From Blastococcus sp. PRF04-17 (GTDB lineage: Bacteria; Actinomycetota; Actinomycetes; Mycobacteriales; Geodermatophilaceae), in the NCBI RefSeq assembly GCF_023016265.1, contig NZ_CP095412.1:3720001-3784000 (forward strand): a DNA stretch of 64,000 bases. Reading direction: 5' to 3'. Below are positions 44,899 to 58,165 of this stretch, piece after piece. The position numbers and the translations under genes are program-made. Position 1 is the first letter of the stretch. Every line of letters begins with the position of its first letter. The notes beneath the pieces were generated by a model. It ran no database searches and was not told where the DNA came from. It saw only the letters and a list, made by a program, of their open reading frames with translations.

Positions 44899-45368
44899 TG
44901 CCGCGCAAGGGCCCCGCCCCGAAGCGTCCGCTGGTCGCCGACCCGGTCTACCAGTCGCCGCTGGTCACCCAGCTGGTGAACAAGGTCCTGGTCGACGGCA
45001 AGCGCTCCGTCGCCGAGTCGATCGTCTACGGCGCCCTCGAGGGCTGCCGCGCCAAGAGCGACACCGACCCGGTCGTGACGCTCAAGCGCGCGCTGGACAA
45101 CGTCAAGCCGGCCCTCGAGGTCCGCAGCCGCCGTGTCGGTGGCGCGACCTACCAGGTCCCGGTCGAGGTCCGCCCCTCGCGGAGCACCACGCTCGGCCTG
45201 CGCTGGCTGATCCAGTACAGCCGCGCGCGCCGGGAGAAGACGATGACCGAGCGCCTGATGAACGAGCTGCTCGACGCGAGCAACGGTCTCGGTGCCGCCG
45301 TGAAGCGGCGCGAGGACACGCACAAGATGGCCGAGTCGAACAAGGCCTTCGCGCACTACCGCTGGTAA
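44898..45368 (+). CDS. rpsG: 30S ribosomal protein S7
   Basis: 156-aa S7, the primary binder of the 16S rRNA 3' domain. [20 protein letters not shown] start, [12 protein letters not shown], and the C-terminal [12 protein letters not shown] overlaps the rpsL TGA by one base. Second gene of the str operon; 81 bp before fusA. Confidence 0.98.
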   Translation: MPRKGPAPKRPLVADPVYQSPLVTQLVNKVLVDGKRSVAESIVYGALEGCRAKSDTDPVVTLKRALDNVKPALEVRSRRVGGATYQVPVEVRPSRSTTLGLRWLIQYSRARREKTMTERLMNELLDASNGLGAAVKRREDTHKMAESNKAFAHYRW

Positions 45369-45449
45369 CGCACCAGCGCCCGCCGTCGGCGGGCTCCCGG
45401 GAGACCCCCGGCAACCCGCACACGGAACCGCAGCAAAGAGGAGTAGGAC

Positions 45450-47546
<2,097 letters not shown>

Positions 47547-47641
47547 CGAGTGACCGGTCGGGGGCCCAGCCCTCGGCCGGCGGGCACCGCCCGCACCCCG
47601 AGCACGCGCACGACCGCGAAAGACACGGAGAGAGGAACCCA

Positions 47642-48835
47642 GTGGCCAAGGCCAAGTTCGAGCGGACCAAGCCGCACGTCAACATCGGCACCATCGGGCA
47701 CATCGACCACGGCAAGACGACGCTGACCGCGGCGATCACCAAGGTGCTGCACGACAAGTACCCGGACCTCAACGAGGCGTCCGCCTTCGACCAGATCGAC
47801 AAGGCGCCCGAGGAGAAGGCCCGCGGCATCACGATCTCGATCGCGCACGTGGAGTACCAGACGGAGAACCGTCACTACGCGCACGTCGACTGCCCCGGTC
47901 ACGCCGACTACATCAAGAACATGATCACCGGTGCCGCCCAGATGGACGGCGCGATCCTGGTGGTCGCCGCGACCGACGGCCCGATGCCGCAGACCAAGGA
48001 GCACGTCCTCCTGGCCCGCCAGGTCGGCGTCCCCTACATCGTCGTGGCGCTGAACAAGGCCGACATGGTCGACGACGAGGAGATCCTCGAACTCGTCGAG
48101 CTGGAGGTCCGCGAGCTGCTGTCCGAGTACGAGTTCCCGGGCGACGACGTCCCCGTGGTCCGCGTCTCGGCGCTCAAGGCCCTCGAGGGCGACGCCGAGT
48201 GGGGCGACAAGCTCATGGAGCTGATGAACGCCGTCGACACCGCGATCCCGGAGCCGGAGCGCGAGATCGACAAGCCGTTCCTCATGCCCGTCGAGGACGT
48301 CTTCACCATCACCGGTCGTGGCACCGTCGTCACCGGCCGCGTCGAGCGTGGCATCGTCAAGGTCTCCGAGGAGATCGAGATCGTCGGCATCCGCGAGGGT
48401 TCGACGAAGACGACCGTCACCGGCGTCGAGATGTTCCGCAAGCTGCTCGACCAGGGCCAGGCCGGTGACAACGTCGGTCTGCTCCTCCGCGGCATCAAGC
48501 GCGAGGACGTGGAGCGTGGCCAGGTCGTCGTGAAGCCCGGCTCGATCACCCCGCACACCAACTTCGAGGGTTCGGTCTACATCCTCTCGAAGGACGAGGG
48601 TGGCCGTCACACGCCGTTCTTCAACAACTACCGTCCCCAGTTCTACTTCCGGACGACGGACGTGACCGGCGTGGTCACGCTGCCCGCGGGCACCGAGATG
48701 GTCATGCCCGGCGACAACACCGAGATGACGGTGGAGCTCATCCAGCCCATCGCCATGGAGGAGGGCCTGCGGTTCGCCATCCGTGAGGGTGGCCGCACCG
48801 TCGGCGCCGGCCGCGTCACCAAGATCATCAAGTAG
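47642..48835 (+). CDS. tuf: Elongation factor Tu
   Basis: 397-aa GTPase that delivers aminoacyl-tRNA. GTG start after GAGAGGA. G1 [13 protein letters not shown], switch [14 protein letters not shown]3 [13 protein letters not shown]4 NKADMVD; domains II and III end [11 protein letters not shown]. Last gene of the str operon. The 126 bp behind it hold a GC-rich hairpin (GGCGGCC/GGCCGCC) before rpsJ. Confidence 0.98.
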   Translation: MAKAKFERTKPHVNIGTIGHIDHGKTTLTAAITKVLHDKYPDLNEASAFDQIDKAPEEKARGITISIAHVEYQTENRHYAHVDCPGHADYIKNMITGAAQMDGAILVVAATDGPMPQTKEHVLLARQVGVPYIVVALNKADMVDDEEILELVELEVRELLSEYEFPGDDVPVVRVSALKALEGDAEWGDKLMELMNAVDTAIPEPEREIDKPFLMPVEDVFTITGRGTVVTGRVERGIVKVSEEIEIVGIREGSTKTTVTGVEMFRKLLDQGQAGDNVGLLLRGIKREDVERGQVVVKPGSITPHTNFEGSVYILSKDEGGRHTPFFNNYRPQFYFRTTDVTGVVTLPAGTEMVMPGDNTEMTVELIQPIAMEEGLRFAIREGGRTVGAGRVTKIIK

Positions 48836-48961
48836 TACCCCCGGGGCTGGCGGCCGCGAGCCGGCCGCCGCCCCGCCAGGGCGGGGTCCCCCTCACCGGG
48901 CCCACGGGTCAGCAGACCCACTCGAACGTTCACAACCGATCGGCAGGAGCAGAAGACAGCG

Positions 48962-49267
48962 ATGGCGGGACAGAAGATCCGCATCCGGCTGAAGGCCTAC
49001 GACCACGAGGCGATCGACGCCTCGGCGCGGCGCATCGTGGAGACGGTCACCAAGACCGGAGCGCGTGTGGTCGGCCCGGTGCCTCTGCCGACGGAGAAGA
49101 ACGTGTACGCGGTGATCCGTTCGCCGCACAAGTACAAGGACTCGTTCGAGCACTTCGAGATGCGCACGCACAAGCGGCTCATCGACATCCTCGACCCGAC
49201 GCCGAAGACGGTCGACGCGCTCATGCGCATCGACCTGCCGGCCTCGGTCGACGTCAACATCCAGTAA
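48962..49267 (+). CDS. rpsJ: 30S ribosomal protein S10
   Basis: 101-aa S10 (NusE), first gene of the S10 operon; also a partner of NusG and NusB in antitermination. [20 protein letters not shown] start and [20 protein letters not shown] in the tail are the family signatures. ATG 48962; rplC follows after 15 bp. Confidence 0.98.
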   Translation: MAGQKIRIRLKAYDHEAIDASARRIVETVTKTGARVVGPVPLPTEKNVYAVIRSPHKYKDSFEHFEMRTHKRLIDILDPTPKTVDALMRIDLPASVDVNIQ

Positions 49268-49282
49268 GGGCAGTCAGCAGAC

Positions 49283-49948
49283 ATGGCGAGCACATTTCGC
49301 GGTCTCCTCGGCGAGAAGCTGGGGATGACCCAGGTCTTCGACGAGAACAACCGCCTCGTGCCGGTGACCGTCGTCAAGGCGGGCCCGTGTGTGGTGACCC
49401 AGGTGCGCACCCCCGAGGTCGACGGCTACTCCGCCGTCCAGCTCGGGTTCGGTGAGATCGACCCGCGCAAGGTGAACAAGCCCGAGGGTGGGCATTTCAC
49501 CAAGGCGGGCGTTCCGCCGCGGCGGCACCTGGTGGAGCTGCGCACCGAGGACGCCGGCGACTACTCGGTCGGCCAGGAGCTGACCGCCGACGTCTTCGAC
49601 GGCGTGGCCAAGGTCGACGTCATCGGCACCAGCAAGGGCAAGGGCACCGCCGGTGTCATGAAGCGCCACGGGTTCAAGGGCCTCGGCGCGGCACACGGCA
49701 CCCAGCGCAAGCACCGGTCGCCCGGTTCCATCGGTGGCGCCTCCACCCCGGGTCGCGTGTTCAAGGGCCTGAAGATGGCCGGCCGCATGGGTGCGGTGAA
49801 GACGACCACGCTCTCGCTGGTCGTGCACAAGGTCGACACCGAGCGCGGGCTGCTGCTGATCAAGGGCGCGGTTCCCGGTCCGAAGGGTGGCCTGCTCCTC
49901 GTCCGCTCCGCGGTCAAGGGTGGCCCCGTGGGGAGTGACAAGAAGTGA
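49283..49948 (+). CDS. rplC: 50S ribosomal protein L3
   Basis: 221-aa L3, an early 23S rRNA binder near the peptidyl-transferase centre. [18 protein letters not shown] start, [19 protein letters not shown], and the loop [21 protein letters not shown] that reaches the active centre. Stop overlaps the rplD GTG (GTGA). Confidence 0.97.
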   Translation: MASTFRGLLGEKLGMTQVFDENNRLVPVTVVKAGPCVVTQVRTPEVDGYSAVQLGFGEIDPRKVNKPEGGHFTKAGVPPRRHLVELRTEDAGDYSVGQELTADVFDGVAKVDVIGTSKGKGTAGVMKRHGFKGLGAAHGTQRKHRSPGSIGGASTPGRVFKGLKMAGRMGAVKTTTLSLVVHKVDTERGLLLIKGAVPGPKGGLLLVRSAVKGGPVGSDKK

Positions 49949-50951
49949 CCAGCACGGCAACCGAGACGGAGCAGACGCGCACCGACCGCCAGGTCGACGT
50001 CCGCACCCCGGCGGGGGAGATCTCCGGCAGCGTGACGCTTCCCGGCGCGCTCTTCGACGCCAGCGCGAACGTCTCCCTGATGCACCAGGTCGTGGTGGCC
50101 CAGCTGGCCGCGGCCCGCCAGGGCACACACGCCACGAAGACCCGCGGCAAGGTCAGCGGTGGTGGCGCCAAGCCGTACCGGCAGAAGGGCACCGGCCGCG
50201 CCCGTCAGGGCTCGACCCGCGCGCCGCAGTTCACCGGTGGTGGCACGGTCCACGGCCCCCAGCCCCGCGACTACGCGCAGAAGACGCCCAAGAAGATGAA
50301 GGCCGCCGCCCTGCGCGGCGCCCTCTCCGACCGCGCCCGCGAGGGCCGGGTGCACGTCGTCTCCGCCTTCGTCGAGGGCGACGCGCCGAAGACCAAGGCC
50401 GCCCTGGCGACGCTGAACGCGGTCACGCAGGCCAAGCGGGTGCTGGTCGTCCTGGACCGGGACGACGTCCTGAACTGGGTCAGCCTGCGCAACGCGCCGC
50501 AGGTGCACCTCATCGAGGCCGGGCAGCTGAACACCTACGACGTGCTGGTCTCCGACGAGGTGGTCTTCACCGAGACCGCGCTCGCGGAGTTCGTCGAGGG
50601 CCGCACGGGCTCCGGTGCCACCAAGCCGGACCTCGCGACCCGCGAGACCCCCGGTGGCGTGCCGTCGATCGCGCCCGCCGAGGGCGAGGGCACCGTCGAG
50701 ACCGCTGCCGAGGCGCCGCCAAGAAGGCGGCGGCGAAGAAGGCTCCGGCCAAGAAGGCCGCGGCGGGCACCGAGGAGGCGGCCGCCGAGAAGGCGCCGGC
50801 CAAGAACGCGCCGGCGAAGAAGGCGGCGCCGGCGTCCGCCGACGAGGCCGCCAAGGCCCCGGTCGAGCAGGCCGTCGCCGCCAACGCCGGCCCTGACGCG
50901 ACCGCACCCAGCGAGGACGGCACCACCGACACCACCGAGGAGAAGGCATGA
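49945..50951 (+). CDS. rplD: 50S ribosomal protein L4 with Lys/Ala-rich tail, interrupted by one lost base
   Basis: L4 core (residues 1-225) is normal: [22 protein letters not shown] and [18 protein letters not shown]. After [11 protein letters not shown] the frame breaks. The correct continuation [18 protein letters not shown] lies in the neighbouring frame and ends at TGA 50949-50951, overlapping the rplW ATG. One base is missing within 50711-50720. Without it the L4 frame runs as arginine-rich nonsense into rplW and ends at 51249. The repaired protein has 335 aa, with about 85 extra C-terminal residues, Lys/Ala-rich then acidic, beyond standard L4. Confidence 0.88.
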
Positions 50952-51249
50952 GCGTCCGCGACCCCGGGACGTCCTGCTCGCCCCGGTCATCTCGGAGAAG
51001 AGCTACGGGCTGCTCGACGAGAACCAGTACACGTTCGTCGTGCTGCCCGAGGCCAACAAGACGCAGATCAAGATCGCGGTCGAGCAGATCTTCAACGTGA
51101 AGGTCCTCGGCGTGAACACGATCAACCGTCAGGGCAAGCGCAAGCGCAGCAGGGGCACGAAGCTGGGCAAGCGCAAGGACACCAAGCGCGCCATCGTGTC
51201 GCTCGCCCCCGGTGACCGCATCGAGATCTTCGGCGGCCCGGGCGCCTGA
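50948..51249 (+). CDS. rplW: 50S ribosomal protein L23, interrupted by one lost base
   Basis: L23 at the nascent-chain exit. The start ATG AGC GTC CGC GAC at 50948 is followed by CCCCGGG (50962-50968), where one base is missing. In the restored frame it reads [20 protein letters not shown] and then [20 protein letters not shown] to TGA 51249, 100 aa. As read, the start frame gives a nonsense peptide and the body is fused to the shifted rplD frame. It overlaps rplD by ATGA. Confidence 0.88.
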
Positions 51250-51295
51250 GCCCGTCCACCGGACCAGAGACACAAGACGAAGGACTGAGTCAGCA

Positions 51296-52129
<834 letters not shown>

Positions 52130-52163
52130 GCCCGGGTTCCCCGGCGGTTATGGAGAGTCCGTT

Positions 52164-52445
52164 ATGCCACGCAGCCTGAAGAAGGGCCCGTTCGTCGACG
52201 ACCACCTGCTCGCCAAGGTGGACGCGCAGAACGCCAAGGGCACCAAGAACGTGATCCGCACCTGGTCGCGTCGTTCCACGATCATCCCGGACATGCTCGG
52301 CCACACCCTGGCCGTGCACGACGGCCGCAAGCACGTCCCGGTCTTCGTGACCGAGGCGATGGTCGGGCACAAGCTCGGCGAGTTCGCGCCCACGCGCACC
52401 TTCCGTGGGCACGTCAAGGACGACCGCCGGTCCCGTCGGGGCTGA
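52164..52445 (+). CDS. rpsS: 30S ribosomal protein S19
   Basis: 93-aa S19 of the small-subunit head. [19 protein letters not shown] start, [35 protein letters not shown] near the end. Good ribosome binding site (GGAGAG) and normal length. Confidence 0.98.
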   Translation: MPRSLKKGPFVDDHLLAKVDAQNAKGTKNVIRTWSRRSTIIPDMLGHTLAVHDGRKHVPVFVTEAMVGHKLGEFAPTRTFRGHVKDDRRSRRG

Positions 52446-52477
52446 GAGCGCGGCTGACCAGGTAGAGAGAGATTTCG

Positions 52478-52951
52478 ATGACTTCCCAGTTGGGACAGGA
52501 GGCGCCGGTCGCCCGGGCTACGGCCCGGTTCGTCCGCGTGACCCCCATGAAGGCCCGCCGGGTGGTGGACCTGATCCGCTACCTGCCGACCGACGAGGCC
52601 CTGGCCCTGCTCCGCTTCGCGCCGCAGAGCGCCAGCGAGCCGGTCGCCAAGGTCGTCGCCAGCGCGGTGGCCAACGCCGAGCACAACCTGCAGCTGGACC
52701 CGGCCGCCCTGGTGGTCAGCGCCGCATACGTCGACGAGGGCCCCACGCTCAAGCGGATCCGTCCGCGGGCGCAGGGCCGGGCGTTCCGCATCAACAAGCG
52801 GACCAGCCACATCACGGTCGAGGTGAGCGAGGTGGCCACCAGCGACGTCCTCGCGCAGAAGTCGCGCAAGGCCCGCCGGGACACCGGCCAGTCCGGACCG
52901 GCCACCCAGCAGACCGGTCGTCAGAGCAACACGAGGGGAGGGACCCGCTAG
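52478..52951 (+). CDS. rplV: 50S ribosomal protein L22
   Basis: 157-aa L22 lining the exit tunnel. [18 protein letters not shown] start and the tunnel hairpin near [22 protein letters not shown]-terminal extension of about 40 residues rich in Thr/Gln/Arg goes beyond the E. coli length. TAG overlaps the rpsC GTG by one base. Confidence 0.97.
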   Translation: MTSQLGQEAPVARATARFVRVTPMKARRVVDLIRYLPTDEALALLRFAPQSASEPVAKVVASAVANAEHNLQLDPAALVVSAAYVDEGPTLKRIRPRAQGRAFRINKRTSHITVEVSEVATSDVLAQKSRKARRDTGQSGPATQQTGRQSNTRGGTR

Positions 52952-53904
52952 TGGGTCAGAAGGTCAACCCGCACGGGTTCCGTCTCGGGATCACCACCGA
53001 CTACAAGTCCCGGTGGTACGCGGACAAGCTGTACAAGGACTACGTCAAGGAAGACGTCGCGATCCGCAAGCTCATGTCCAAGGGCATGGAGCGGGCCGGC
53101 ATCTCCAAGGTGGAGATCGAGCGCACCCGTGACCGGGTCCGCGTCGACATCCACACCGCCCGCCCGGGCATCGTCATCGGCCGCCGCGGCGCCGAGGCCG
53201 ACCGCATCCGCGGCGAGCTCGAGAAGCTCACCGGCAAGCAGGTGCAGCTGAACATCCTCGAGGTCAAGAACCCGGAGTCGGACGCGCAGCTGGTCGCCCA
53301 GGGCGTCGCCGAGCAGCTCTCCTCCCGCGTGAGCTTCCGCCGTGCCATGCGCAAGGCCATGCAGTCCGCCCAGCGCAGCCCGCAGGTCAAGGGCATCCGG
53401 GTGCAGTGCTCCGGCCGCCTGGGCGGCACGGAGATGAGCCGGTCGGAGTTCTACCGCGAGGGCCGGGTCCCGCTGCACACGCTGCGCGCGAACATCGACT
53501 ACGGCATCTACGAGGCCCGCACCACCTTCGGCCGCATCGGCGTGAAGGTGTGGATCTACAAGGGTGACGTCAGCGGCTCGCGTGCCGAGCGCGCGGCCCT
53601 GGAGGCCCTGGCCGAGCGGCAGCAGCGCCGCGAGCGCTCGCAGCGCCCGCAGCGTCGCTCGGGTTCGTCGGGCACCACCGCCGGCGGCACCGAGGCCGGC
53701 CGCGCCGCAGTGGAGTCCTCGACCGGACCTGCCGCGGACACCGCCGAGAGCACCGTCGCCGTCACCTCCGGCGACGTGGCTCCCGAGACGACCGTCGCCG
53801 AGGTCGCCGGTCCGGAGGCCACCTCCACTCTGGAGAACGTGGCCGCCGAGACCGCCGCCACCGAGGCGACCGAGAACACCAGCACCGAAGAGCAGGGGAG
53901 CTGA
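52951..53904 (+). CDS. rpsC: 30S ribosomal protein S3 with acidic tail
   Basis: 317 aa. [20 protein letters not shown] start; KH-type domain with [21 protein letters not shown]-terminal domain [20 protein letters not shown] and KVWIYKGDV. About 80 residues of Ala/Thr/Glu-rich tail follow (ending TEEQGS), not found in E. coli S3. GTG start overlaps the rplV stop; the frame upstream of it is noise. Confidence 0.97.
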   Translation: MGQKVNPHGFRLGITTDYKSRWYADKLYKDYVKEDVAIRKLMSKGMERAGISKVEIERTRDRVRVDIHTARPGIVIGRRGAEADRIRGELEKLTGKQVQLNILEVKNPESDAQLVAQGVAEQLSSRVSFRRAMRKAMQSAQRSPQVKGIRVQCSGRLGGTEMSRSEFYREGRVPLHTLRANIDYGIYEARTTFGRIGVKVWIYKGDVSGSRAERAALEALAERQQRRERSQRPQRRSGSSGTTAGGTEAGRAAVESSTGPAADTAESTVAVTSGDVAPETTVAEVAGPEATSTLENVAAETAATEATENTSTEEQGS

Positions 53905-53908
53905 CACC

Positions 53909-54325
53909 ATGCTCATCCCACGGCGCGTGAAGCACCGCAAGCAGCACCACCCCGACCGTGGCGGTCGCGCCAAGGGCGGGACGGCGATCAACTTCGGCGA
54001 GTACGCCATCCAGGCCCTCGAGCCGGCGTACGTCACCAACCGGCAGATCGAGTCCGCTCGTATCGCCATGACCCGCCACATCAAGCGTGGCGGCAAGGTG
54101 TGGATCTCGATCTACCCCGACCGCCCGCTCACCAAGAAGCCCGCCGAGACCCGCATGGGTTCCGGCAAGGGCTCGCCCGAGTGGTGGGTCGCCAACGTGA
54201 AGCCGGGACGGATCATGTTCGAGCTGTCCGGTGTCGCCGAGCCCGTGGCCCGCGAGGCCATGCGCCGCGCGATCCACAAGCTCCCCATGAAGTGCCGCTT
54301 CATCACGCGTGAAGGAGAAGTGTGA
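53909..54325 (+). CDS. rplP: 50S ribosomal protein L16
   Basis: 138-aa L16 at the A-site tRNA elbow. [18 protein letters not shown] start, [20 protein letters not shown], and [19 protein letters not shown], the region of the hydroxylated Arg in E. coli. ATG 53909 after GGGGAG. TGA overlaps the rpmC ATG. Confidence 0.98.
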   Translation: MLIPRRVKHRKQHHPDRGGRAKGGTAINFGEYAIQALEPAYVTNRQIESARIAMTRHIKRGGKVWISIYPDRPLTKKPAETRMGSGKGSPEWWVANVKPGRIMFELSGVAEPVAREAMRRAIHKLPMKCRFITREGEV

Positions 54326-54558
54326 TGGCCGCCGGTCTGACCGCTCCCCAGCTGCGCGAGCTCTCTGCCGACGAGCTCGCCTCGCGGCTGCGCGAGGCGA
54401 AGGAAGAACTGTTCAACCTGCGTTTCCAGGTGGCCACCGGCCAGCTGGACAACAACCGGCGACTGCAGACCGTCCGCCGCGACATCGCCCGGATCTACAC
54501 GATCATGCGCGAGCGCGAGCTGGGTCTCTCGGTCGCCCCGAGTGAGGGTGTGGCATGA
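54325..54558 (+). CDS. rpmC: 50S ribosomal protein L29
   Basis: 77-aa L29 near the tunnel exit: [20 protein letters not shown] and [23 protein letters not shown] at 54322 is also in frame; AAGGAG fits ATG 54325 (spacing 7). Overlaps rpsQ by ATGA. Confidence 0.96.
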   Translation: MAAGLTAPQLRELSADELASRLREAKEELFNLRFQVATGQLDNNRRLQTVRRDIARIYTIMRERELGLSVAPSEGVA

Positions 54559-54845
54559 GCGAGACCCAGGAAGCGACGGGTCCCGGCCTGGCCGGCCGCG
54601 GGTACCGAAAGGTCCGCGAGGGCCTCGTCGTCAGCGACAAGATGGAGAAGACCATCGTCGTCGAGGTCGAGGACCGCGTGAAGCACGGTCTGTACGGCAA
54701 GGTCATCCGCCGTACGAGCAAGCTGAAGGCCCATGACGAGCAGAACGTCGCCGGGATCGGCGACCGCGTGCAGATCATGGAGACCCGGCCGACGTCGGCC
54801 ACGAAGCGGTGGCGGCTCGTCCAGGTCGTCGAGAAGGCCAAGTAA
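54555..54845 (+). CDS. rpsQ: 30S ribosomal protein S17
   Basis: 96-aa S17: [39 protein letters not shown] and the [20 protein letters not shown] end. An N-terminal extension of about 12 residues precedes the conserved fold. It closes the S10 operon; a small hairpin and a new promoter follow. Confidence 0.97.
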   Translation: MSETQEATGPGLAGRGYRKVREGLVVSDKMEKTIVVEVEDRVKHGLYGKVIRRTSKLKAHDEQNVAGIGDRVQIMETRPTSATKRWRLVQVVEKAK

Positions 54846-54849
54846 GGAG

Positions 54850-54867
54850 GCGGCCCTCCGGGGCCGC
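54850..54867 (+). terminator. Short hairpin after rpsQ
   Basis: GCGGCCC (54850-54856) pairs with GGGCCGC (54861-54867) around TCCG. No U tract, so attenuation is more likely than full termination before the rplN promoter. Confidence 0.45.
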
Positions 54868-54891
54868 GGCACGCGGTACGTCAGGGGCAGG

Positions 54892-54897
54892 TACCCT
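54892..54897 (+). promoter_or_regulatory. -10 element of an internal promoter for the spc operon
   Basis: TACCCT, the same hexamer as at rplJL, lies 169 bp before the rplN start, in the 220-bp gap between rpsQ and rplN. No clear -35. The gap length and the hairpin before it suggest that the spc genes have their own promoter. Confidence 0.45.
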
Positions 54898-55065
54898 GGA
54901 CGACTGGCGCGCACCGCACTCTCACCACGGGGTGTGCGCCGCATCCCGGTTCCCGTGCTTCGGACGCACCGGCGGCCCCGCCGCCGGTGCGTCCGCACGC
55001 GGGGAATCGGACAGCCGGTTCACCGATCCGGCCCGGCTGTCACCACAAGTATTTGGGAGTTGGAC

Positions 55066-55434
55066 GTGATCCAGCAGGAGTCGCGACTGCGTGTCGCCGA
55101 CAACACCGGTGCGAAGGAGATCCTCTGCATCCGGGTGCTCGGCGGCTCGGGGCGACGCTACGCGGGCATCGGTGACGTGATCGTCGCCACCGTGAAGGAT
55201 GCGCTGCCCGGCGCCGGTGTGAAGCGCGGTGACGTGGTCAAGGCCGTCGTCGTGCGCACCGTGAAGGAGCGCCGTCGTCCCGACGGTTCCTACATCCGCT
55301 TCGACGAGAACGCCGCGGTGATCATCCGCGACAGCGGCGACCCGCGCGGGACGCGCATCTTCGGCCCCGTCGGCCGGGAGCTCCGCGACAAGCGCTTCAT
55401 GCGGATCATCTCGCTGGCACCGGAGGTGCTCTGA
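55066..55434 (+). CDS. rplN: 50S ribosomal protein L14
   Basis: 122-aa L14: [20 protein letters not shown] start, [17 protein letters not shown], and [19 protein letters not shown] end. The GTG at 55066 has GGGAG about 7 nt upstream; the longer upstream frame is noise. rplX follows after 2 bp. Confidence 0.98.
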   Translation: MIQQESRLRVADNTGAKEILCIRVLGGSGRRYAGIGDVIVATVKDALPGAGVKRGDVVKAVVVRTVKERRRPDGSYIRFDENAAVIIRDSGDPRGTRIFGPVGRELRDKRFMRIISLAPEVL

Positions 55435-55436
55435 CC

Positions 55437-55778
55437 ATGAGCGACAAGAAGAAGACCCCCTCCATGAAGGTCAAGAAGGGCGACACCGTCCTCGTTCTGT
55501 CCGGCAAGGACAAGGGCGCGAAGGGTCGCGTCATCGCCGCCTACCCGAAGCTCCAGCGCGTGCTGGTCGAGGGCGTCGGCCGGGTCAAGAAGCACACCCG
55601 CATCAGCTCCACGCAGCGCGGTGCCCAGCAGGGCGGGATCGTCACGCAGGAGGCTCCCATCCACGTGAGCAACGTGATGGTGATCGACTCCGAGGACAAG
55701 CCGACCCGGGTCGGCTACCGCAAGGACGAAGAAGGCCGCAGCATCCGGGTCTCGCGGCGCACCGGTAAGGACCTCTGA
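55437..55778 (+). CDS. rplX: 50S ribosomal protein L24
   Basis: 113-aa L24, an assembly initiator at the 23S rRNA 5' end. KOW motif [20 protein letters not shown] and [18 protein letters not shown] 55437 lies 2 bp after the rplN stop, with GGAGGTG inside the end of rplN. Confidence 0.97.
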   Translation: MSDKKKTPSMKVKKGDTVLVLSGKDKGAKGRVIAAYPKLQRVLVEGVGRVKKHTRISSTQRGAQQGGIVTQEAPIHVSNVMVIDSEDKPTRVGYRKDEEGRSIRVSRRTGKDL

Positions 55779-55783
55779 TCCCC

Positions 55784-56374
55784 ATGAGCGCACCGACCAC
55801 CGAGCGCGAGCTGCCCCGCATGCTCGCCTACTACCGCGAGACCATCGCGCCGGCGCTGCAGTCGGAGTTCAACTACGACAACGTCATGCAGATCCCGCGG
55901 CTGACGAAGATCGTCGTCAACATGGGCGTCGGCGAGGCCACTCGCGACGCCAAGCTGATGGACGGCGCCGTCCGCGACCTGACCGCGATCACCGGTCAGA
56001 AGCCGGCCGTCGTCCGGGCCCGCAAGTCCATCGCGCAGTTCAAGCTGCGCGAGGGCATGCCGATCGGCGCGAAGGTCACCCTCCGCGGCGACCGGATGTG
56101 GGAGTTCCTGGACCGGCTCCTGTCGCTGGCCCTGCCGCGTATCCGTGACTTCCGCGGCCTGAACGCCAAGCAGTTCGACGGCCACGGCAACTACACGTTC
56201 GGCCTCACGGAGCAGTCGATGTTCCGCGAGATCGACGTCGACAAGATCGACCGGCAGCGCGGCATGGACATCACGCTGGTCACCACCGCGACGAACGACG
56301 ACGAGGGTCGCGAGCTGCTCCGCCAGCTCGGTTTCCCCTTCGCGGGCCAGCCCGTCGTCACCACCATCCGCTGA
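55784..56374 (+). CDS. rplE: 50S ribosomal protein L5
   Basis: 196-aa L5, which binds 5S r[43 protein letters not shown] and [18 protein letters not shown]. Starts 5 bp after rplX; an N-terminal extension of about 15 residues is usual for actinobacteria. Confidence 0.98.
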   Translation: MSAPTTERELPRMLAYYRETIAPALQSEFNYDNVMQIPRLTKIVVNMGVGEATRDAKLMDGAVRDLTAITGQKPAVVRARKSIAQFKLREGMPIGAKVTLRGDRMWEFLDRLLSLALPRIRDFRGLNAKQFDGHGNYTFGLTEQSMFREIDVDKIDRQRGMDITLVTTATNDDEGRELLRQLGFPFAGQPVVTTIR

Positions 56375-56393
56375 GCCGGTAGGAGACACCACC

Positions 56394-56579
56394 ATGGCCA
56401 AGAAGGCTCTGATCGAGAAGGCGAACCGCAAGCCGAAGTTCGCGGTCCGCGGCTACACCCGCTGCCAGCGGTGCGGTCGCCCGCACTCGGTGTTCCGCAA
56501 GTTCGGCCTCTGCCGGATCTGCCTGCGGGAGATGGCCCACGCCGGGGAGCTCCCGGGCGTGCGCAAGTCCAGCTGGTGA
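56394..56579 (+). CDS. rpsN: 30S ribosomal protein S14, zinc type
   Basis: 61-aa zinc-binding (type Z) S14: C24-x2-C27 and C40-x2-C43, in [10 protein letters not shown] and GLCRICLRE. The zinc-free long paralogue would be about 101 aa. Its TGA is the first triplet of hairpin repeat copy B. Confidence 0.98.
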   Translation: MAKKALIEKANRKPKFAVRGYTRCQRCGRPHSVFRKFGLCRICLREMAHAGELPGVRKSSW

Positions 56580-56647
56580 AGGACCCGGCTGCCCCCCACG
56601 ACACGCTCCGCGCGCCGCGGGTCCCTGCAGCCGGGCCGTTCCAGTAA
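56577..56647 (+). repeat. Intergenic hairpin repeat, copy B (after rpsN)
   Basis: Begins on the rpsN stop (TGAAGGACCC) and ends CCGTTCCAG-TAA. The outer stem CCCGGCTGC (56584-56592) pairs with GCAGCCGGG (56627-56635). Relative to copy A the pair C22841-G22885 has become G56587-C56632, a compensatory change. The inner stem is weaker here (A-C mismatches). The 165-bp gap to rpsH contains nothing else recognisable. Confidence 0.7.
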
Positions 56648-56744
56648 CTCAACAACCGAGCACCACCGATCGCCGAGAGGCCCACGCGCCAAGTCACCGT
56701 GACCCAGCGCATGAGGAACCGCGGCGAGAGAGGCACCACTCGTC

Positions 56745-57155
56745 ATGACGATGACCGACCCCATCGCGGACATGCTCACGCGTCTGCGGAACGCCAACCA
56801 GGCGTACCACGACTCCGCGGTCATGCCGTCCTCGAAGCTCAAGACGCACATCGCCGAGATCCTCCAGCAGGAGGGCTACATCGCCGGCTGGGCCGTCAAG
56901 GACGTCGAGCAGGACGGCAGCACCTTCAAGCAGCTGCAGATCGACCTGAAGTACGGCCCCAACCGCGAGCGGAGCATCGCCGGCGTCCGCCGGGTGTCGA
57001 AGCCCGGTCTGCGGGTCTACGCGAAGTCGAACTCCCTGCCCAAGGTCCTCGGTGGCCTCGGCGTGGCGATCATCTCGACGTCGACCGGGCTGCTGACCGA
57101 CAAGCAGGCGAACAAGAAGGGCGTGGGTGGGGAAGTCCTCGCCTACGTCTGGTAA
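56745..57155 (+). CDS. rpsH: 30S ribosomal protein S8
   Basis: 136-aa S8, a 16S rRNA binder and in some bacteria the repressor of the spc operon. [19 protein letters not shown] start, [19 protein letters not shown], and [11 protein letters not shown] end. ATG 56745; a second ATG two codons on is also possible. Confidence 0.97.
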   Translation: MTMTDPIADMLTRLRNANQAYHDSAVMPSSKLKTHIAEILQQEGYIAGWAVKDVEQDGSTFKQLQIDLKYGPNRERSIAGVRRVSKPGLRVYAKSNSLPKVLGGLGVAIISTSTGLLTDKQANKKGVGGEVLAYVW

Positions 57156-57169
57156 GGGAGCGAGCGAAG

Positions 57170-57709
57170 ATGTCACGAATCGGACGACTCCCGATCCCCG
57201 TTCCCAGCGGTGTGGACGTCGCCATCGACGGCCAGACGGTCAGCGTCAAGGGCCCGAAGGGCTCGCTCCGCCACACGGTCGCGACCCCCATCACGGTGGA
57301 GCGCGACGAGGACGGCACGCTGCGCGTGATCCGTCCCAACGACGAGCGGCAGAACCGGGCCCTGCACGGCCTCTCGCGCACGCTCATCGCCAACATGATC
57401 ACCGGCGTCACCGAGGGCTACACGAAGACCCTCGAGATCGTCGGTGTGGGTTACCGCGTGCAGGCCCGCGGCTCGGACCTCGAGTTCGCGCTGGGCTTCA
57501 GCCACCCGGTGCCGGTGAAGGCCCCCGAGGGCATCACCTTCGCCGTGGAGTCCCCGACCCGTCTGCGGGTCACGGGTATCGACAAGCAGCAGGTCGGCGA
57601 GGTCGCCGCCAAGATCCGCAAGATCCGCAAGCCCGACCCGTACAAGGGCAAGGGCGTGCGGTACCAGGGCGAGGTCGTCAAGCGCAAGGTCGGGAAGACG
57701 GGTAAGTGA
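57170..57709 (+). CDS. rplF: 50S ribosomal protein L6
   Basis: 179-aa L6: [20 protein letters not shown] start, [20 protein letters not shown], and the C-terminal [23 protein letters not shown] 57170; the longer upstream frame is noise. TGA overlaps the rplR ATG by one base. Confidence 0.98.
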   Translation: MSRIGRLPIPVPSGVDVAIDGQTVSVKGPKGSLRHTVATPITVERDEDGTLRVIRPNDERQNRALHGLSRTLIANMITGVTEGYTKTLEIVGVGYRVQARGSDLEFALGFSHPVPVKAPEGITFAVESPTRLRVTGIDKQQVGEVAAKIRKIRKPDPYKGKGVRYQGEVVKRKVGKTGK

Positions 57710-58116
57710 TGGCAACCGCAGAGAAGACCGCTCGGGTCCACAAGTCCGTCGGCACCGACATCAGCACCGCGCGCCGCGTCTCGCGGCTGCGCCGCCACAA
57801 CCGGCTGCGCAAGCGCGTCTCCGGCACGCCGGAGCGTCCGCGCCTCGTGGTCAACCGCAGCTCGCGGCACATCCACGTGCAGCTGGTCGACGACACCGCG
57901 GGCCGCACGATCGCCAGCGCGTCGACGATGGACGCCAGCCTGCGTGGCGCCGAGGGCGACAAGTCCGCCCTGGCCCGCCAGGTCGGCGCTCTGATCGCCG
58001 ACCGGGCGAAGGCCGCCGGCGTGACCGCCGTCGTGCTCGACCGCGGCGGCAACCGCTACGCCGGGCGGATCGCCGCCCTGGCCGACGGGGCCCGCGAGGC
58101 CGGGCTGGACTTCTGA
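57709..58116 (+). CDS. rplR: 50S ribosomal protein L18
   Basis: 135-aa L18, a 5S rRNA binder: [63 protein letters not shown] 57706 is in frame, but ATG 57709 begins the natural overlap with rplF. Basic N-terminal extension of about 20 residues. Confidence 0.97.
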   Translation: MATAEKTARVHKSVGTDISTARRVSRLRRHNRLRKRVSGTPERPRLVVNRSSRHIHVQLVDDTAGRTIASASTMDASLRGAEGDKSALARQVGALIADRAKAAGVTAVVLDRGGNRYAGRIAALADGAREAGLDF

Positions 58117-58165
58117 TGACCGTGTCCACGAACAGCACGAGAAGCATGATCGAGAGGGACGTCTG

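Noticed and set aside
49945-51249. A natural L4-L23 fusion protein of 434 residues
   Set aside because: The junction is Arg-rich nonsense and the correct L4 tail and L23 start are visible in the neighbouring frame with an ATGA overlap.
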